From Actibacterium atlanticum (GTDB lineage Bacteria; Pseudomonadota; Alphaproteobacteria; Rhodobacterales; Rhodobacteraceae): 64,000 nt of DNA. Both the position numbers and the translations under genes were made by a program. Positions 49,669-59,328 of this stretch are shown here, piece after piece. The stretch covers positions 124,001 through 188,000 of the forward strand of contig NZ_AQQY01000001.1 in the NCBI RefSeq assembly GCF_000671395.1. Direction: 5' to 3'. The stretch's first letter is position 1. Each line of letters opens with the position of its first letter. The notes under the pieces are model-generated. The model made no database searches. It was not told where the DNA came from and worked only from the letters and a program-made list of their open reading frames with translations.

Positions 49669-51393
49669 TTAGTTCCAGCAGGACACCAGAACCGTGATGT
49701 CCGACGCCAGCGCGCTCAGGTCTTCGGGGGCGATCTGGCTGGCGGTTTCGGCGGCGGCCATCTGGACACCGCTTTCTGACAGGAACTCGGCGATTGCCGG
49801 GACGCTGGCGGTAAAGCGCACGGCGCCGGGCAATTGGCGGGCGCTGTCGTTTTTGCCCAGCAGCATGCCCATAACCGCGCCCGAGGCGTCAAACACCGGG
49901 CCGCCGGTATCGCCGGGCAGGGCGTCCAGATCCAGACGGTACACCGCCGCTTCACCGGCAAGGCCTTTCAGATCAGCCAGCGTGCCATAGGTCAGCACCG
50001 GCAGATCCAGCACCCCTTCGTACGAGAACCCGGCAACAGCCACATCCGATTGCAGACGCGGCAGGCCGGTTTGGAAGGCAGCATAGGCGGCGGGTGCCAA
50101 TGCAGCACTGGGGCGCAGCACCGCCACACCAAGCGCATCGCTGCGCGCTGCGATTTGCATTTCATATTCGTCGTTCACGGTGATGCGCTGGCATTGGCCT
50201 AGGGCCTCGACGGTGGTCAGCACGGTGCCTGCGTCATCAATGTAAAAACCGCTGCGCGACATATCGGGGCGGCGAATTTCCAGCCCGGCCAAAAGATCAA
50301 TGCTTTGCGGGCCACTGTTGTCGCCCGCCAGATCATCCAGCACCACGCCCTGCACCGGGGCAAAGCTTTCGCGCATCATCTGGGCGGCGCGGTTCATCAG
50401 CTTGGCGTCTTCGGGCTTCCAGATCAGGGTAAAGCCTTTGACCGCCCCGTCCTTAAGCGCAGCATAGGTGTAAGAGTGCAGATCGGCGCTTTGCCCGGTC
50501 AGGGTGAAGCTGCGTTCGCCGCGGGTGCGGTCGCCCTCCATCGGGACGATCTCAAGCGTCTGCATGATGTCATAGAGGCCAAACAAGGTGCTTTGATCGC
50601 CGGTCTGACTGATCAGCAGAACGCGGACATCATCATCGGTCGCACTGTCATAATGGACAAACGGCGGCTCCAGACGGGCATAGGACGCCAGTGCGGCGGG
50701 CAGCGACAGCGAGATGCCTGCGTTGTTGTCCTCGACAGTGGCCATGCCCAGCTTGGCAAATTGCGCACGGTAATTGCTGACCAGTTCGTCCCGCTGACGG
50801 GTGGTCAGAACACCGGTTTGCTCATAGCCCATGGCGCCTTGGTATTCGGCCATTGCACCGCGCGTGCCGCGCCCATAAGAGCCATCAATCTTGGCGGTAT
50901 AGAAACCCTCCCATTGCAGGGCCTCTTGCAGCAGCATTTTCTCGTCGCGGCTCAACTGCGCTTCGGAGCGCCGCGCCTGTGCGGGGGTTTCTTCTTCGAT
51001 CACCTGAACGACGGGCTCTTGCGGGGCAATGCTGGGGGCCGGGGCGGCCACAGGGGCATCTGCCGCAGCGCCGACGGGCCAGAACCGTTGCCGGAAGTTG
51101 GTGCCATCAGTGACATAGGAATCGCGCGGGATGGCGCCATTGCGGCGCAGCGCGCGCAGCTGTTCGGCGGCCTGATTTTCGTTGTAGGGGCCAAGCGCAA
51201 GCGCATACCAGCCCGAGCCAATCTGAAAGCCGTTCACATCGGTCAGATCGGCGGCGTAATTGCGCGCGCTTTGCTGGGCCTGTCGCAGGGTCGGCTGGGC
51301 CTCGATCTGGATCCAGCTGGCGGTTTGCGCCTGAGCCACAACCCCGGTCAGCAGGCCGATACACAGCCAAAGCATCCCAATCAGGTGTTTCAT
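49669..51393 (-). CDS. SPOR and peptidoglycan-binding protein with degenerate trypsin domain
   Basis: The 574-residue protein has a signal peptide (MKHLIGMLWLCIGLLTGVVAQA), a SPOR-like domain (about 25-100, WYALALGPYNENQAAEQLRALRR), a peptidoglycan-binding domain (about 155-215, LQWEGFYTAKIDGSYGRGTRGAMAEYQ), and a C-terminal trypsin-like domain. In the last, the His site reads VLTTVEAL (Glu396), the Asp site ALGVAVL (Gly422), and GDSGGP reads GDTGGP (Thr496). It is therefore probably not a working protease. The start is set by the signal peptide; the upstream extension overlaps the decarboxylase gene. Confidence 0.85.
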   Translation of the reverse strand: MKHLIGMLWLCIGLLTGVVAQAQTASWIQIEAQPTLRQAQQSARNYAADLTDVNGFQIGSGWYALALGPYNENQAAEQLRALRRNGAIPRDSYVTDGTNFRQRFWPVGAAADAPVAAPAPSIAPQEPVVQVIEEETPAQARRSEAQLSRDEKMLLQEALQWEGFYTAKIDGSYGRGTRGAMAEYQGAMGYEQTGVLTTRQRDELVSNYRAQFAKLGMATVEDNNAGISLSLPAALASYARLEPPFVHYDSATDDDVRVLLISQTGDQSTLFGLYDIMQTLEIVPMEGDRTRGERSFTLTGQSADLHSYTYAALKDGAVKGFTLIWKPEDAKLMNRAAQMMRESFAPVQGVVLDDLAGDNSGPQSIDLLAGLEIRRPDMSRSGFYIDDAGTVLTTVEALGQCQRITVNDEYEMQIAARSDALGVAVLRPSAALAPAAYAAFQTGLPRLQSDVAVAGFSYEGVLDLPVLTYGTLADLKGLAGEAAVYRLDLDALPGDTGGPVFDASGAVMGMLLGKNDSARQLPGAVRFTASVPAIAEFLSESGVQMAAAETASQIAPEDLSALASDITVLVSCWN

Positions 51394-51537
51394 CGTTTCA
51401 ATGTCCTCAAATTCAGGTATTACGCTTTTTCGCGAAATTAGACGGAGCGCGCGGCGAATGCGAGTTTTGATTAACCTTTTGCGACATATCGACGATAAAA
51501 CCGGCGTGACTGGTGCATGCGCGCCGCAGGAGGGGTG

Positions 51538-53001
51538 ATGGCGAAGAAATCGGGCAAGGCTGAGACCGGGCTGAACGGCAAGACCGGTTATCTGGACCCA
51601 GAGGACTGGGACGGGTTTCGCCGCGCTGCGCATCAGGTTTTGGATGCGGCGCTCGACAAGATGCAGAACGTGCGCGAAGGCCGCGTCTGGAACCCGCTGC
51701 CTGACGAAATGAAAGCCGACCTTTTGTCCGAGTTGCCCGAAGACGGTGAGGGGTTTCAGGAAGTCGCCGAGCGGATCACCGAGTTGATGCCCTATACGGC
51801 GGGCAACACCCATCCGCGCTGGCTGGGCTGGGTGCATGGCTCGGGCAGCCCGGGCAATATTCTTGCCGAGATTGGCGCGGCAGCGATGAATGCCAATCTG
51901 GGCGGGCGGGATCACGGCCCGATCTATGTGGAACAACAGGTCATCCAATGGTGCAAGCACGCGATGGGGTTCCCTGAAGGGGCCAGCGGCGCGGTGGTTT
52001 CGGGCACTTCGATGGCGACAATCGTGGCGCTGAAGACCGCGCGTGAGGCCCATATCGGCGTCGAGGCCCGCGCCAAGGGCGTGTGTGGCGCGCGCTTGGT
52101 TGGGTATTGTTCGACACAAACCCACTCCTGCGCCGGTCGGGCCTTCGATCTTTTGGGGCTGGGCAGTGATGCGCTGCGCAAGATTCCCTGTGACGATCTG
52201 TTCCGTATGGATACAGAAGCGCTGCGCGCCCAGATCGCGCAGGACCGCGCCGACGGCTTTCAGCCTTTCGTGGTGATCGGGACGGCGGGGACGGTGAACA
52301 TGGGGTCGATTGATCCGCTGGGCGATCTGGCCGACATCTGTGCCGCCGAGGGGCTTTGGTTTCATGTCGATGGCGCGTTTGGCGCCGCCGCCATGCTGGC
52401 CGAGGAGGTCCGTGAGCGTGTCGCTCCGCTGGCCCGGGCGGACTCGCTGGCCTTTGATTTCCACAAATGGCTGCATGTGAATTTTGATGCCGGCTGCGTG
52501 TTGATCCGCGATCACGACCTGCATCTGGCGGCGTTTTCGCACAACCCGGACTATCTGGCCAAGGCGGAACGCGGCCTGTCGGCGGGTCCGGCCTGGCCCA
52601 AAGATTACGGCCCAGAACTGTCGCGCGGATTTCGCGCGCTTAAGGTCTGGGCCCATATCCACGAACATGGCACCCGCACATTGGGCGAGGCCGTTGCGCG
52701 CAACTGTGCGCAGGCTGAATATCTGGGCGCCAAGGTTGACGCTGACGGCGGGCTTGAGCTGATGGCGCCGGTCGCCCTGAACATCGTGTGTTTCCGGCAT
52801 CTTGCCCCGGTGGATGACTTGAACGTCTTCAACCATGAAATCGTGGTGCGGTTGCAGGAAAGCGGCGTGGCCGTACCCTCAACCACGCGCATCCATGGAG
52901 CGTTGGCGATCCGGGTGAACCTGACCAACCACCGCACCAGCCGCGCCGATTTGGACCTGCTGATCGACGAAATCCATCGCATCGCGGCAGATATCCAATG
53001 A
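51538..53001 (+). CDS. PLP-dependent group II decarboxylase
   Basis: The 487-residue enzyme (start after GGAGGGGTG) fits the aromatic-amino-acid / L-2,4-diaminobutyrate decarboxylase family: FHVDGAFGAAAMLAEEV binds the cofactor, and the PLP Lys lies in DFHKWLHVNFDAG near residue 315. Other landmarks are HPRWLGWVHGSGSP and GTAGTVNMGSIDPLGDLADI. The substrate cannot be fixed by sequence reading. Its stop overlaps the Nudix start by four bases. Confidence 0.93.
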   Translation: MAKKSGKAETGLNGKTGYLDPEDWDGFRRAAHQVLDAALDKMQNVREGRVWNPLPDEMKADLLSELPEDGEGFQEVAERITELMPYTAGNTHPRWLGWVHGSGSPGNILAEIGAAAMNANLGGRDHGPIYVEQQVIQWCKHAMGFPEGASGAVVSGTSMATIVALKTAREAHIGVEARAKGVCGARLVGYCSTQTHSCAGRAFDLLGLGSDALRKIPCDDLFRMDTEALRAQIAQDRADGFQPFVVIGTAGTVNMGSIDPLGDLADICAAEGLWFHVDGAFGAAAMLAEEVRERVAPLARADSLAFDFHKWLHVNFDAGCVLIRDHDLHLAAFSHNPDYLAKAERGLSAGPAWPKDYGPELSRGFRALKVWAHIHEHGTRTLGEAVARNCAQAEYLGAKVDADGGLELMAPVALNIVCFRHLAPVDDLNVFNHEIVVRLQESGVAVPSTTRIHGALAIRVNLTNHRTSRADLDLLIDEIHRIAADIQ

Positions 53002-53387
53002 CCCCCCGGCTGGCGGTTTTGGCGATTGTCGCACGCGAGGATCAGGTGTTGCTGGTGCAACGCCGCAACCCGCCTGATGCGGGCAAATGGGGCTTTCCGG
53101 GTGGTAAGGTAGATTTCGGCGAAACCGTCTTTGCCGCCGCAGAGCGTGAATTGCTTGAAGAAACCGGCGTCACTGCCCGCGCCACGCAGATTTTGGGCAC
53201 CCACGAACTGATCCTGCCCGAATTTCATTATTTCATGGTCGGTGTCCTGTGCCGCTATGAAACCGGCACACCCGTTGCCGCAGATGACGCCATGGTGGCG
53301 CGCTGGGTGGGGTTGGACGCGTTGGAAACGCTGGACCTGTCTGCGGATGTGGCTGAAACCGCCCGCGCGGCCTGTCAGGTGCTTTAG
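52998..53387 (+). CDS. Nudix hydrolase
   Basis: The 129-residue enzyme carries the Nudix box starting GGKVDFGETVFAAAERELLEETG at about 35-57 (GX5EX7REUXEEXGU), which binds the metal for cleaving nucleoside-diphosphate-linked substrates. Translation is coupled to the decarboxylase gene. The ADP-ribose pyrophosphatase type is likely but substrate unproven. Confidence 0.93.
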   Translation: MTPRLAVLAIVAREDQVLLVQRRNPPDAGKWGFPGGKVDFGETVFAAAERELLEETGVTARATQILGTHELILPEFHYFMVGVLCRYETGTPVAADDAMVARWVGLDALETLDLSADVAETARAACQVL

Positions 53388-53392
53388 GCCGT

Positions 53393-53740
53393 TTAGCTGC
53401 GCGGATGTGCGCTTCCCCAGGCGTGAAGCGCCTGAATAACCGGGGCCAGCGCCTGGCCCTTGTCTGTCAGGCTGTACTCGACGCGCGGCGGGACCACTGC
53501 ATAGACTTTGCGGGTAATGATCCCGTCGGCCTCAAGCTCGCGCAGCTGTTTGGTCAGGCTGCGCTGGGTCACGCTGCCTACCCGGCGCGACAGCTCGTTA
53601 AAGCGCAGGGTTTCGGACATCAGGTGATACAGCACCAGCCCTTTCCATTTTCCGGCGATCTGTTCCAGCGCCCCCTCGACGGGGCAACCGCTGCTGCATC
53701 CGGGGCTTTCAAAGCGTTTGCTGAGTTTTACAGTATCCAT
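53393..53740 (-). CDS. HxlR-family transcriptional regulator
   Basis: The chosen product (start MDTVKLSKRF at 53740, 115 residues) has the HxlR core IAGKWKGLVLYHLMSETLRFNELSRRVGSVTQRSLTKQLRELE and cysteines in SPGCSSGCPVEGALEQ near the N-terminus, suited to redox or quinone sensing. It is divergent from the quinone oxidoreductase-like gene, and the palindrome TCCA-TT-TGGA lies at its start codon. Confidence 0.9.
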   Translation of the reverse strand: MDTVKLSKRFESPGCSSGCPVEGALEQIAGKWKGLVLYHLMSETLRFNELSRRVGSVTQRSLTKQLRELEADGIITRKVYAVVPPRVEYSLTDKGQALAPVIQALHAWGSAHPRS

Positions 53741-53861
53741 TTGGACCCTATAGGCGAAAATGTTGCGTACTTGTCCATTATGCATACATGGCTATACGCC
53801 TTGATCAAGCCCTTGGGGCGCTAAATGCCCCGATCACCGGTTTTGAAGAAAGGATTCATCT

Positions 53862-54881
53862 ATGAAAGCCATTGGATATCTGGACAACCGATCTGACGCC
53901 GGGTCGGGGTCGCTGGTCGACCTGGACCTGCCCCAGCCCGTCGCCACCGGGCGCGATCTGTTGGTCGAGGTAAAGGCGGTTTCGGTGAACCCCGTCGACA
54001 CCAAGGTCCGCCGCAACCGCGAGGCCCAGCCGGGCGCACCGGAGGTGCTGGGCTGGGATGCGGCGGGGATCGTCACGGCGGTAGGGCCGGATGTGTCGTC
54101 GTTTCGCCCCGGGGACAAGGTCTGGTACGCCGGTGACATCGGCCGCCCGGGCACCAACAGCGCCTTTCATCTGGTTGATGAACGTATCGTCGGCCCTATG
54201 CCCGCATCGCTGGACTTTGCCGCCGCCGCGGCGCTGCCTTTGACGGCCCTGACGGCATACGAGATGTTGTTTGAGCGCCTTAGGGTCGAAAGCCCGGTTG
54301 CCGGCGGGGCGAATGCCGTTTTGATTATTGGCGGGGGCGGCGGGGTTGGCTCGGTCGCGATTCAGTTGCTGCGCGCGATGACGGATTTGACGGTGATCGC
54401 CACCGCCTCGCGCCCGGAAACGAAATCATGGGTGCAGGATCTGGGCGCGCATCACGTTGTGGACCACACCTTACCACTGCCCCCGCAGATCAACGCCCTT
54501 GGCATTGGCGCCCCGTCCTTCGTGTTCTCAACCACCCATTCGGAAACCTATATCGACGAGGTTGTCGCCCTGATCGCCCCGCAGGGCCAGTATGGGCTGA
54601 TCGACGACCCCGCAGATTTCAATATCATGCCGTTCAAAACCAAGAACATCTCGATCCACTGGGAGTTCATGTTCACGCGTTCGATGCATCAGACCGCCGA
54701 TATGGCCCGTCAGGGAGAGATCCTGCGCGAGGTTGCCCGGCTGGTCGACGCTGGGAAGCTGCGTGCCACGGCGACAACCAACATGGGCCAGATCACGGCA
54801 GAAAACCTGCGCCGTGCCCATGACCATATTGAAACCGGGAAATCAGTTGGCAAAGTCGTTCTGGAGGGATTTGCGAGCTGA
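53862..54881 (+). CDS. Zinc-free quinone oxidoreductase-like dehydrogenase (MDR)
   Basis: The 339-residue protein is a medium-chain dehydrogenase/reductase: N-terminal GroES-like domain with VNPVDTKVRRN and GWDAAGIVTAVGPDV, then the NAD(P) Rossmann motif IIGGGGGVGSVAIQLLRAM at about 147-165. The zinc ligands of alcohol dehydrogenases are missing, as in quinone oxidoreductases. It is probably controlled by the divergent HxlR regulator in response to electrophiles or quinones. Confidence 0.93.
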   Translation: MKAIGYLDNRSDAGSGSLVDLDLPQPVATGRDLLVEVKAVSVNPVDTKVRRNREAQPGAPEVLGWDAAGIVTAVGPDVSSFRPGDKVWYAGDIGRPGTNSAFHLVDERIVGPMPASLDFAAAAALPLTALTAYEMLFERLRVESPVAGGANAVLIIGGGGGVGSVAIQLLRAMTDLTVIATASRPETKSWVQDLGAHHVVDHTLPLPPQINALGIGAPSFVFSTTHSETYIDEVVALIAPQGQYGLIDDPADFNIMPFKTKNISIHWEFMFTRSMHQTADMARQGEILREVARLVDAGKLRATATTNMGQITAENLRRAHDHIETGKSVGKVVLEGFAS

Positions 54882-54983
54882 TTCAGTGGACACCTATTGT
54901 ATTTGTCCATGTCGCGCGGGCCGCTTGGGTGGCCCGCTTGACTGTTTGATGGGGTGGCAAGACCCAAGTGGGTCTCAATGCGG

Positions 54984-55352
54984 CTAGGTTTTCGGCCCCA
55001 GGTGTTCTCCGACGAGCCGCCAATGGTTTCCCTCGCGCGCCAAGACGGTCGTCCCCCTGCCAGAGCCAGAGGCAGGCTGACCTTCGATGAAACCGCTCCA
55101 GTGAAATTCAAAGACATAGGATGCACTGTCTGCGGTCTCAGACAGCCAACGAACATTGCTGATCTGATACGTTTCATTCTGGATCGCTTGGAAATTGCGT
55201 TCATAGGCTGTCCGGACTGCGTCCTTGCCTGCGTGCAGGGCGCCGTTGGAAAAGATGACGATGGCTTGTTCGCTGATCAGGGGCGCCACCGAGGCCCAAT
55301 TCTGGGTGCCAAGTGCGGTTTCATAGGCGTTGATAAAGTCTCTTGCGGACAT
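54984..55352 (-). CDS. SnoaL/NTF2-like protein
   Basis: The product has 122 residues; start 55352 follows AAGGAGAG at good distance, so the longer opening to 55421 is rejected. The pattern FINAYETALGTQNWASVAPLISEQAIVIFSNG and the end GTTVLAREGNHWRLVGEHLG match the DUF4440/SnoaL group of the NTF2 fold, which includes small-molecule isomerases and unknown proteins. Single gene, no clear operator. Confidence 0.85.
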   Translation of the reverse strand: MSARDFINAYETALGTQNWASVAPLISEQAIVIFSNGALHAGKDAVRTAYERNFQAIQNETYQISNVRWLSETADSASYVFEFHWSGFIEGQPASGSGRGTTVLAREGNHWRLVGEHLGPKT

Positions 55353-55586
55353 TGCGCTCTCCTTGATCCTGCATGTTGACCGTACCACCACAAGCATGTG
55401 GGCTGGGGGTCGAGTTGGCAATCTTCCAGCTATGTGGGCGCTTGATCTTTTTTACCAGTGGCGCGTTACCCGCGCTGTGTTGGTTTTGTTGCGCCTAAGG
55501 GGCCAGAAGCCCACCCGCTTCATTGACGCCCCAGAACCGATACAATATGGGGGGAGGGTCGAATTTAACGCCGGGTTTTGCCAGAT

Positions 55587-56507
55587 ATGTCGGACACACC
55601 TCGTTCCTTCCAAGAGATCATTTTGCGCCTGCAAAACTACTGGGCCGCCAAGGGCTGTGCGGTGTTGCAGCCCTATGACATGGAGGTCGGTGCGGGCACG
55701 TTCCACCCGGCGACCACGTTGCGCTCTTTGGGGGCAACGCCCTGGGCTGCGGCCTATGTGCAGCCTTCGCGCCGCCCGACCGACGGGCGATATGGTGAAA
55801 ACCCGAACCGTTTGCAGCATTACTATCAGTATCAAGTGCTAATCAAACCCAGCCCGCCCGATCTTCAGGCGCTGTATCTGGGTAGCCTTGAGGCCATCGG
55901 CATCGACATGGCGATGCATGACATTCGTTTCGTCGAGGATGACTGGGAAAGCCCCACTTTGGGCGCCTGGGGTCTGGGTTGGGAAGTTTGGTGTGACGGC
56001 ATGGAAGTGTCGCAGTTTACCTATTTCCAACAGGTTGGCGGCCATGACTGTAAGCCGGTCTCGGGCGAGCTGACCTATGGTTTGGAACGTCTGGCGATGT
56101 ATGTGCTGGGCGTCGATCACGTGATGGACATGCCGTTCAACGACCCGGATGCGCCGATTGCCCTGACGTATGGCGATGTATTTCGCCAGACCGAGGCCGA
56201 ATACAGCCGGTTCAACTTTGATGCGGCCAACACCGAGGTGTTGCTGAAGCACTTTGAGGAGGCCGAGCAGGAGTGCGAGGATATCCTGACGCACCCCTAT
56301 GACGACCCGAAAACCGGCAAGCGCATCATCATGGCGCACCCGGCCTATGACCAGTGCATCAAGGCCAGCCACATCTTCAACCTGCTCGATGCGCGCGGGG
56401 TGATCTCGGTCACGGAACGTCAGGCCTATATCGGCCGTGTGCGTGCGTTGGCCAAGAAATGCGCCGATGCCTTTGTGCAGACCGAAGCAGGCGGGGCACA
56501 GGCGTGA
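55587..56507 (+). CDS. glyQ: Glycyl-tRNA synthetase alpha subunit
   Basis: GlyQ is the catalytic subunit of the tetrameric bacterial glycyl-tRNA synthetase. The 306-residue protein has [41 protein letters not shown] and [24 protein letters not shown], both highly conserved. ATG 55587 is preferred to TTG 55578. Its stop overlaps the next start (GTGA). Confidence 0.97.
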   Translation: MSDTPRSFQEIILRLQNYWAAKGCAVLQPYDMEVGAGTFHPATTLRSLGATPWAAAYVQPSRRPTDGRYGENPNRLQHYYQYQVLIKPSPPDLQALYLGSLEAIGIDMAMHDIRFVEDDWESPTLGAWGLGWEVWCDGMEVSQFTYFQQVGGHDCKPVSGELTYGLERLAMYVLGVDHVMDMPFNDPDAPIALTYGDVFRQTEAEYSRFNFDAANTEVLLKHFEEAEQECEDILTHPYDDPKTGKRIIMAHPAYDQCIKASHIFNLLDARGVISVTERQAYIGRVRALAKKCADAFVQTEAGGAQA

Positions 56508-57034
56508 GCGGCAAAATCATAGCGAGCCTTATCGTGCTTATCTCTGTTCTTGTTGGCGTCGGGATCTATTACCAGCAGATCTATGCCTATTACGAACCCG
56601 TCAGCGTCGATGCGGTGCACGGTGAGGTCAAGCTGACCTCGCTGGTCAGCGGTCTGCCCGAGGTCATCCCGGCTGAGTCGTTTGAAGGCATTGATGCAGA
56701 AAGCTCGCCTTTGCGGTATCGGGCCTGTTTTTCCATGCCGACCTCCATTGCGACCCTGACTGAAACCTACCTGATCCATGAAGACCCGGTGCCGTTGATC
56801 GGCCCCGGTTGGTTTGACTGTTTCGATGCCAAGTCCATCGGCAAGGCCTTGGAAAGCGGCGTTGCCGTCGGCTTCATGGGACAAGAAAACATCACCTTTG
56901 GGATCGACCGGGTGATCGCTGTTTTTGAAGACGGCCGTGCCTATGCCTGGAACCAGATGAATGCTTGCGGAGAAGCCGTGTTTGACGGCAAGCCCGCCCC
57001 AACGGGCTGCCCGCCCGCGCCGGAGAAGAACTGA
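56504..57034 (+). CDS. Membrane-anchored protein between glyQ and glyS
   Basis: GTG 56504 overlaps the glyQ stop, and the stop overlaps the glyS start (TGATG), so the three genes are translationally coupled. The 176-residue product has one N-terminal helix ([19 protein letters not shown], about 5-23) and a periplasmic part with cysteines at about 69, 101 and 158. I recall similar genes in this position in other Rhodobacteraceae. No domain of known function is recognised. Confidence 0.85.
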   Translation: MSGKIIASLIVLISVLVGVGIYYQQIYAYYEPVSVDAVHGEVKLTSLVSGLPEVIPAESFEGIDAESSPLRYRACFSMPTSIATLTETYLIHEDPVPLIGPGWFDCFDAKSIGKALESGVAVGFMGQENITFGIDRVIAVFEDGRAYAWNQMNACGEAVFDGKPAPTGCPPAPEKN

Positions 57035-59253
57035 TGCCTGACCTGCTGATCGAACTGTTTTCCGAGGAAATCCCCGCCCGCATGCAAAAGCGCGCGGGCG
57101 AAGACCTGAAGAAGCGCGTGACTGATGGTCTGGTTGAGGCTGGATTGACCTATGCCTCGGCGGCGGCCTTCACCACGCCGCGCCGTTTGGTGCTGACCGT
57201 GGATGGGCTGACCGAGGAAAGCCCCAACACCGTTGAGGAACGCAAAGGCCCCAAGGTCGGTGCGCCCGAAAAGGCAGTTGAAGGGTTCTTGCGTTCGACC
57301 GGTCTGAGCATGGATCAGTTGCAGGTGCGCGACGATAAAAAGGGGCAGGTCTATTTCGCGGTGATCGAGAAAACCGGGCGTCCGGCGGCTGAGATCATTG
57401 CGGAGGTGCTGGAAGCCACCATTCGCAATTTCCCATGGCCCAAGTCGATGCGCTGGGGCGCGGGCAACCTGCGTTGGGTGCGCCCCCTGCATTCCATCCT
57501 GTGTATCCTGACGCGCGAAGACGGCGCCGAAGTGGTGCCGCTGAGCGTTGACGGCATTGAGGCCTCCAACACCACCGAAGGTCACCGGTTTATGGGGGCA
57601 GGGCGGTTTACCGTGTCGTCTTTTGACGACTATGTCGCGCGGCTGAAATCCGACAAGGTGGTGATCGACCCGCAAGAACGCGCCGATCACATCTGGGCCG
57701 ATGCCACCAACATGGCCTTTGCCCAAGGTCTGGAAGTGGTCGAAGACAAGGGCCTGTTGGCCGAGGTCTCGGGCCTGGTTGAATGGCCTGTCGTGCTGAT
57801 GGGCGAGATCGGCGAAGATTTCCTTGGTCTGCCGCCTGAGGTGTTGCAGACCTCGATGAAAGAGCACCAGAAGTTCTTTTCAGTCCGCGACCCCAAGACC
57901 GGCAAGATCGTCAAGTTTGTCACCGTCGCCAACGTGGAAACCCCTGACAATGGCGCAACCATTCTGGCGGGCAACCAAAAGGTGCTGGCGGCGCGTCTGT
58001 CGGATGCGAAATTCTTTTGGGAGAACGACCTGCGGGTTGCGACCTCGGGGATCGAAGTTTGGACGGACAAACTGTCGAACGTAACCTTCCACAACAAGCT
58101 GGGCAGCCAGAAAGAGCGCATTGAGCGCATCGCCGCCCTGTCGCGCAAGCTGGCGCCGGTTGTGGGGGCGGATGCCGATCTGGCGGCGCAGGCCGCACGG
58201 GTGGCCAAGGCCGATCTGTCGTCGGAAATGATTTACGAATTCCCTGAACTGCAGGGTCTGATGGGGCGCTATTACGCCGAGGCCGCAGGCCTGCCGGCCG
58301 AGGTTGCGGCGGCTTGCGAAGAGCATTACTCGCCCCTTGGTCCGTCGGACGATGTGCCGACGGCGGATGTGTCTGTTGCTGTGGCTCTGGCCGACAAGTT
58401 GGATATCCTGACCGGGTTCTGGGCGATTGACGAAAAGCCCACCGGCTCAAAGGACCCGTTCGCGCTGCGCCGTGCGGCGTTGGGCGTGATCCGGTTGATC
58501 CTGACCAATGATCTGCGGTTGAGCCTGGATTACTTCTTTGATGCGCAGCTTCTGCGTCATGAGATCGAAGTGACCGACGCCGAAGAGGCCGAGCTGCTGA
58601 ATGAAATGCTGACCGAAGTATCGCAACACGGGGTGCTGGGCTCGGCTTTGCGTACGATCATCGAAAAGCTGGATGGCGATGGCCCGGCCTGGGTCGCCAA
58701 ACTGACCGATCATGCGCCGGATGTAAGTGCTGATTTGCTGGGCTTTTTCCATGACCGGCTGAAGGTATATTTGCGCGATGAGGGCATGCGCCACGATGTG
58801 ATCGACGCCTGTCTTGCGATGCCGGGGAGCGATGATTTGACCTTGTTGGTCAAACGCGCGCGGGCGTTGAATGCTTTTGTTGCCACGGATGATGGTGTGA
58901 ACCTGTTGCAGGGCTTCAAGCGGGCCAACAATATCCTGACTCAGGCCGAAGAGGCCGACGGGGTGGAATATCGTTTCGGCGCGGATGTGAAGTTTGCCGA
59001 AGACGCGACCGAGAAAGCGCTGTTTGCCGCGCTGGATGCGCAGCAGAGCGCGATCTCCTCGGCCATCGAGGCCGAGGATTTCGCCGCAGCCATGCAGGGC
59101 ATGGCCGCGTTGCGCGCGCCGATTGATGCGTTTTTCGAGGCTGTTCAGGTGAACACGGACAATCAGGTGGTGCGCCGCAACCGGTTGAACCTGCTGCATC
59201 TGATCCGCGAGACCTGTTTGCAAGTTGCTGATCTGACGCGGGTCGAAGGCTAA
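57034..59253 (+). CDS. glyS: Glycyl-tRNA synthetase beta subunit
   Basis: GlyS binds tRNA-Gly for the alpha subunit. The 739-residue protein opens [21 protein letters not shown], contains the core MKEHQKFFSVRDPKTGKIV and the HD-like region KADLSSEMIYEFPELQGLMGRYYA, and ends in an anticodon-binding-like domain with RRNRLNLLHLIRETCLQVADLTRVEG. Length is normal for the family. Confidence 0.97.
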   Translation: MPDLLIELFSEEIPARMQKRAGEDLKKRVTDGLVEAGLTYASAAAFTTPRRLVLTVDGLTEESPNTVEERKGPKVGAPEKAVEGFLRSTGLSMDQLQVRDDKKGQVYFAVIEKTGRPAAEIIAEVLEATIRNFPWPKSMRWGAGNLRWVRPLHSILCILTREDGAEVVPLSVDGIEASNTTEGHRFMGAGRFTVSSFDDYVARLKSDKVVIDPQERADHIWADATNMAFAQGLEVVEDKGLLAEVSGLVEWPVVLMGEIGEDFLGLPPEVLQTSMKEHQKFFSVRDPKTGKIVKFVTVANVETPDNGATILAGNQKVLAARLSDAKFFWENDLRVATSGIEVWTDKLSNVTFHNKLGSQKERIERIAALSRKLAPVVGADADLAAQAARVAKADLSSEMIYEFPELQGLMGRYYAEAAGLPAEVAAACEEHYSPLGPSDDVPTADVSVAVALADKLDILTGFWAIDEKPTGSKDPFALRRAALGVIRLILTNDLRLSLDYFFDAQLLRHEIEVTDAEEAELLNEMLTEVSQHGVLGSALRTIIEKLDGDGPAWVAKLTDHAPDVSADLLGFFHDRLKVYLRDEGMRHDVIDACLAMPGSDDLTLLVKRARALNAFVATDDGVNLLQGFKRANNILTQAEEADGVEYRFGADVKFAEDATEKALFAALDAQQSAISSAIEAEDFAAAMQGMAALRAPIDAFFEAVQVNTDNQVVRRNRLNLLHLIRETCLQVADLTRVEG

Positions 59254-59328
59254 ACGGCGTTTGCGTTAACCCTTTGCTTGCCAAGTTTTAGAAAGACTCT
59301 ATTCTTCGAGCGACAGGAGGGTGCCGCA

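Noticed and set aside
51394-52836. N-terminal extension of the pseudoprotease to 1055 residues
   Set aside because: It runs antisense through the PLP decarboxylase, and the signal peptide sets the true start at 51393.
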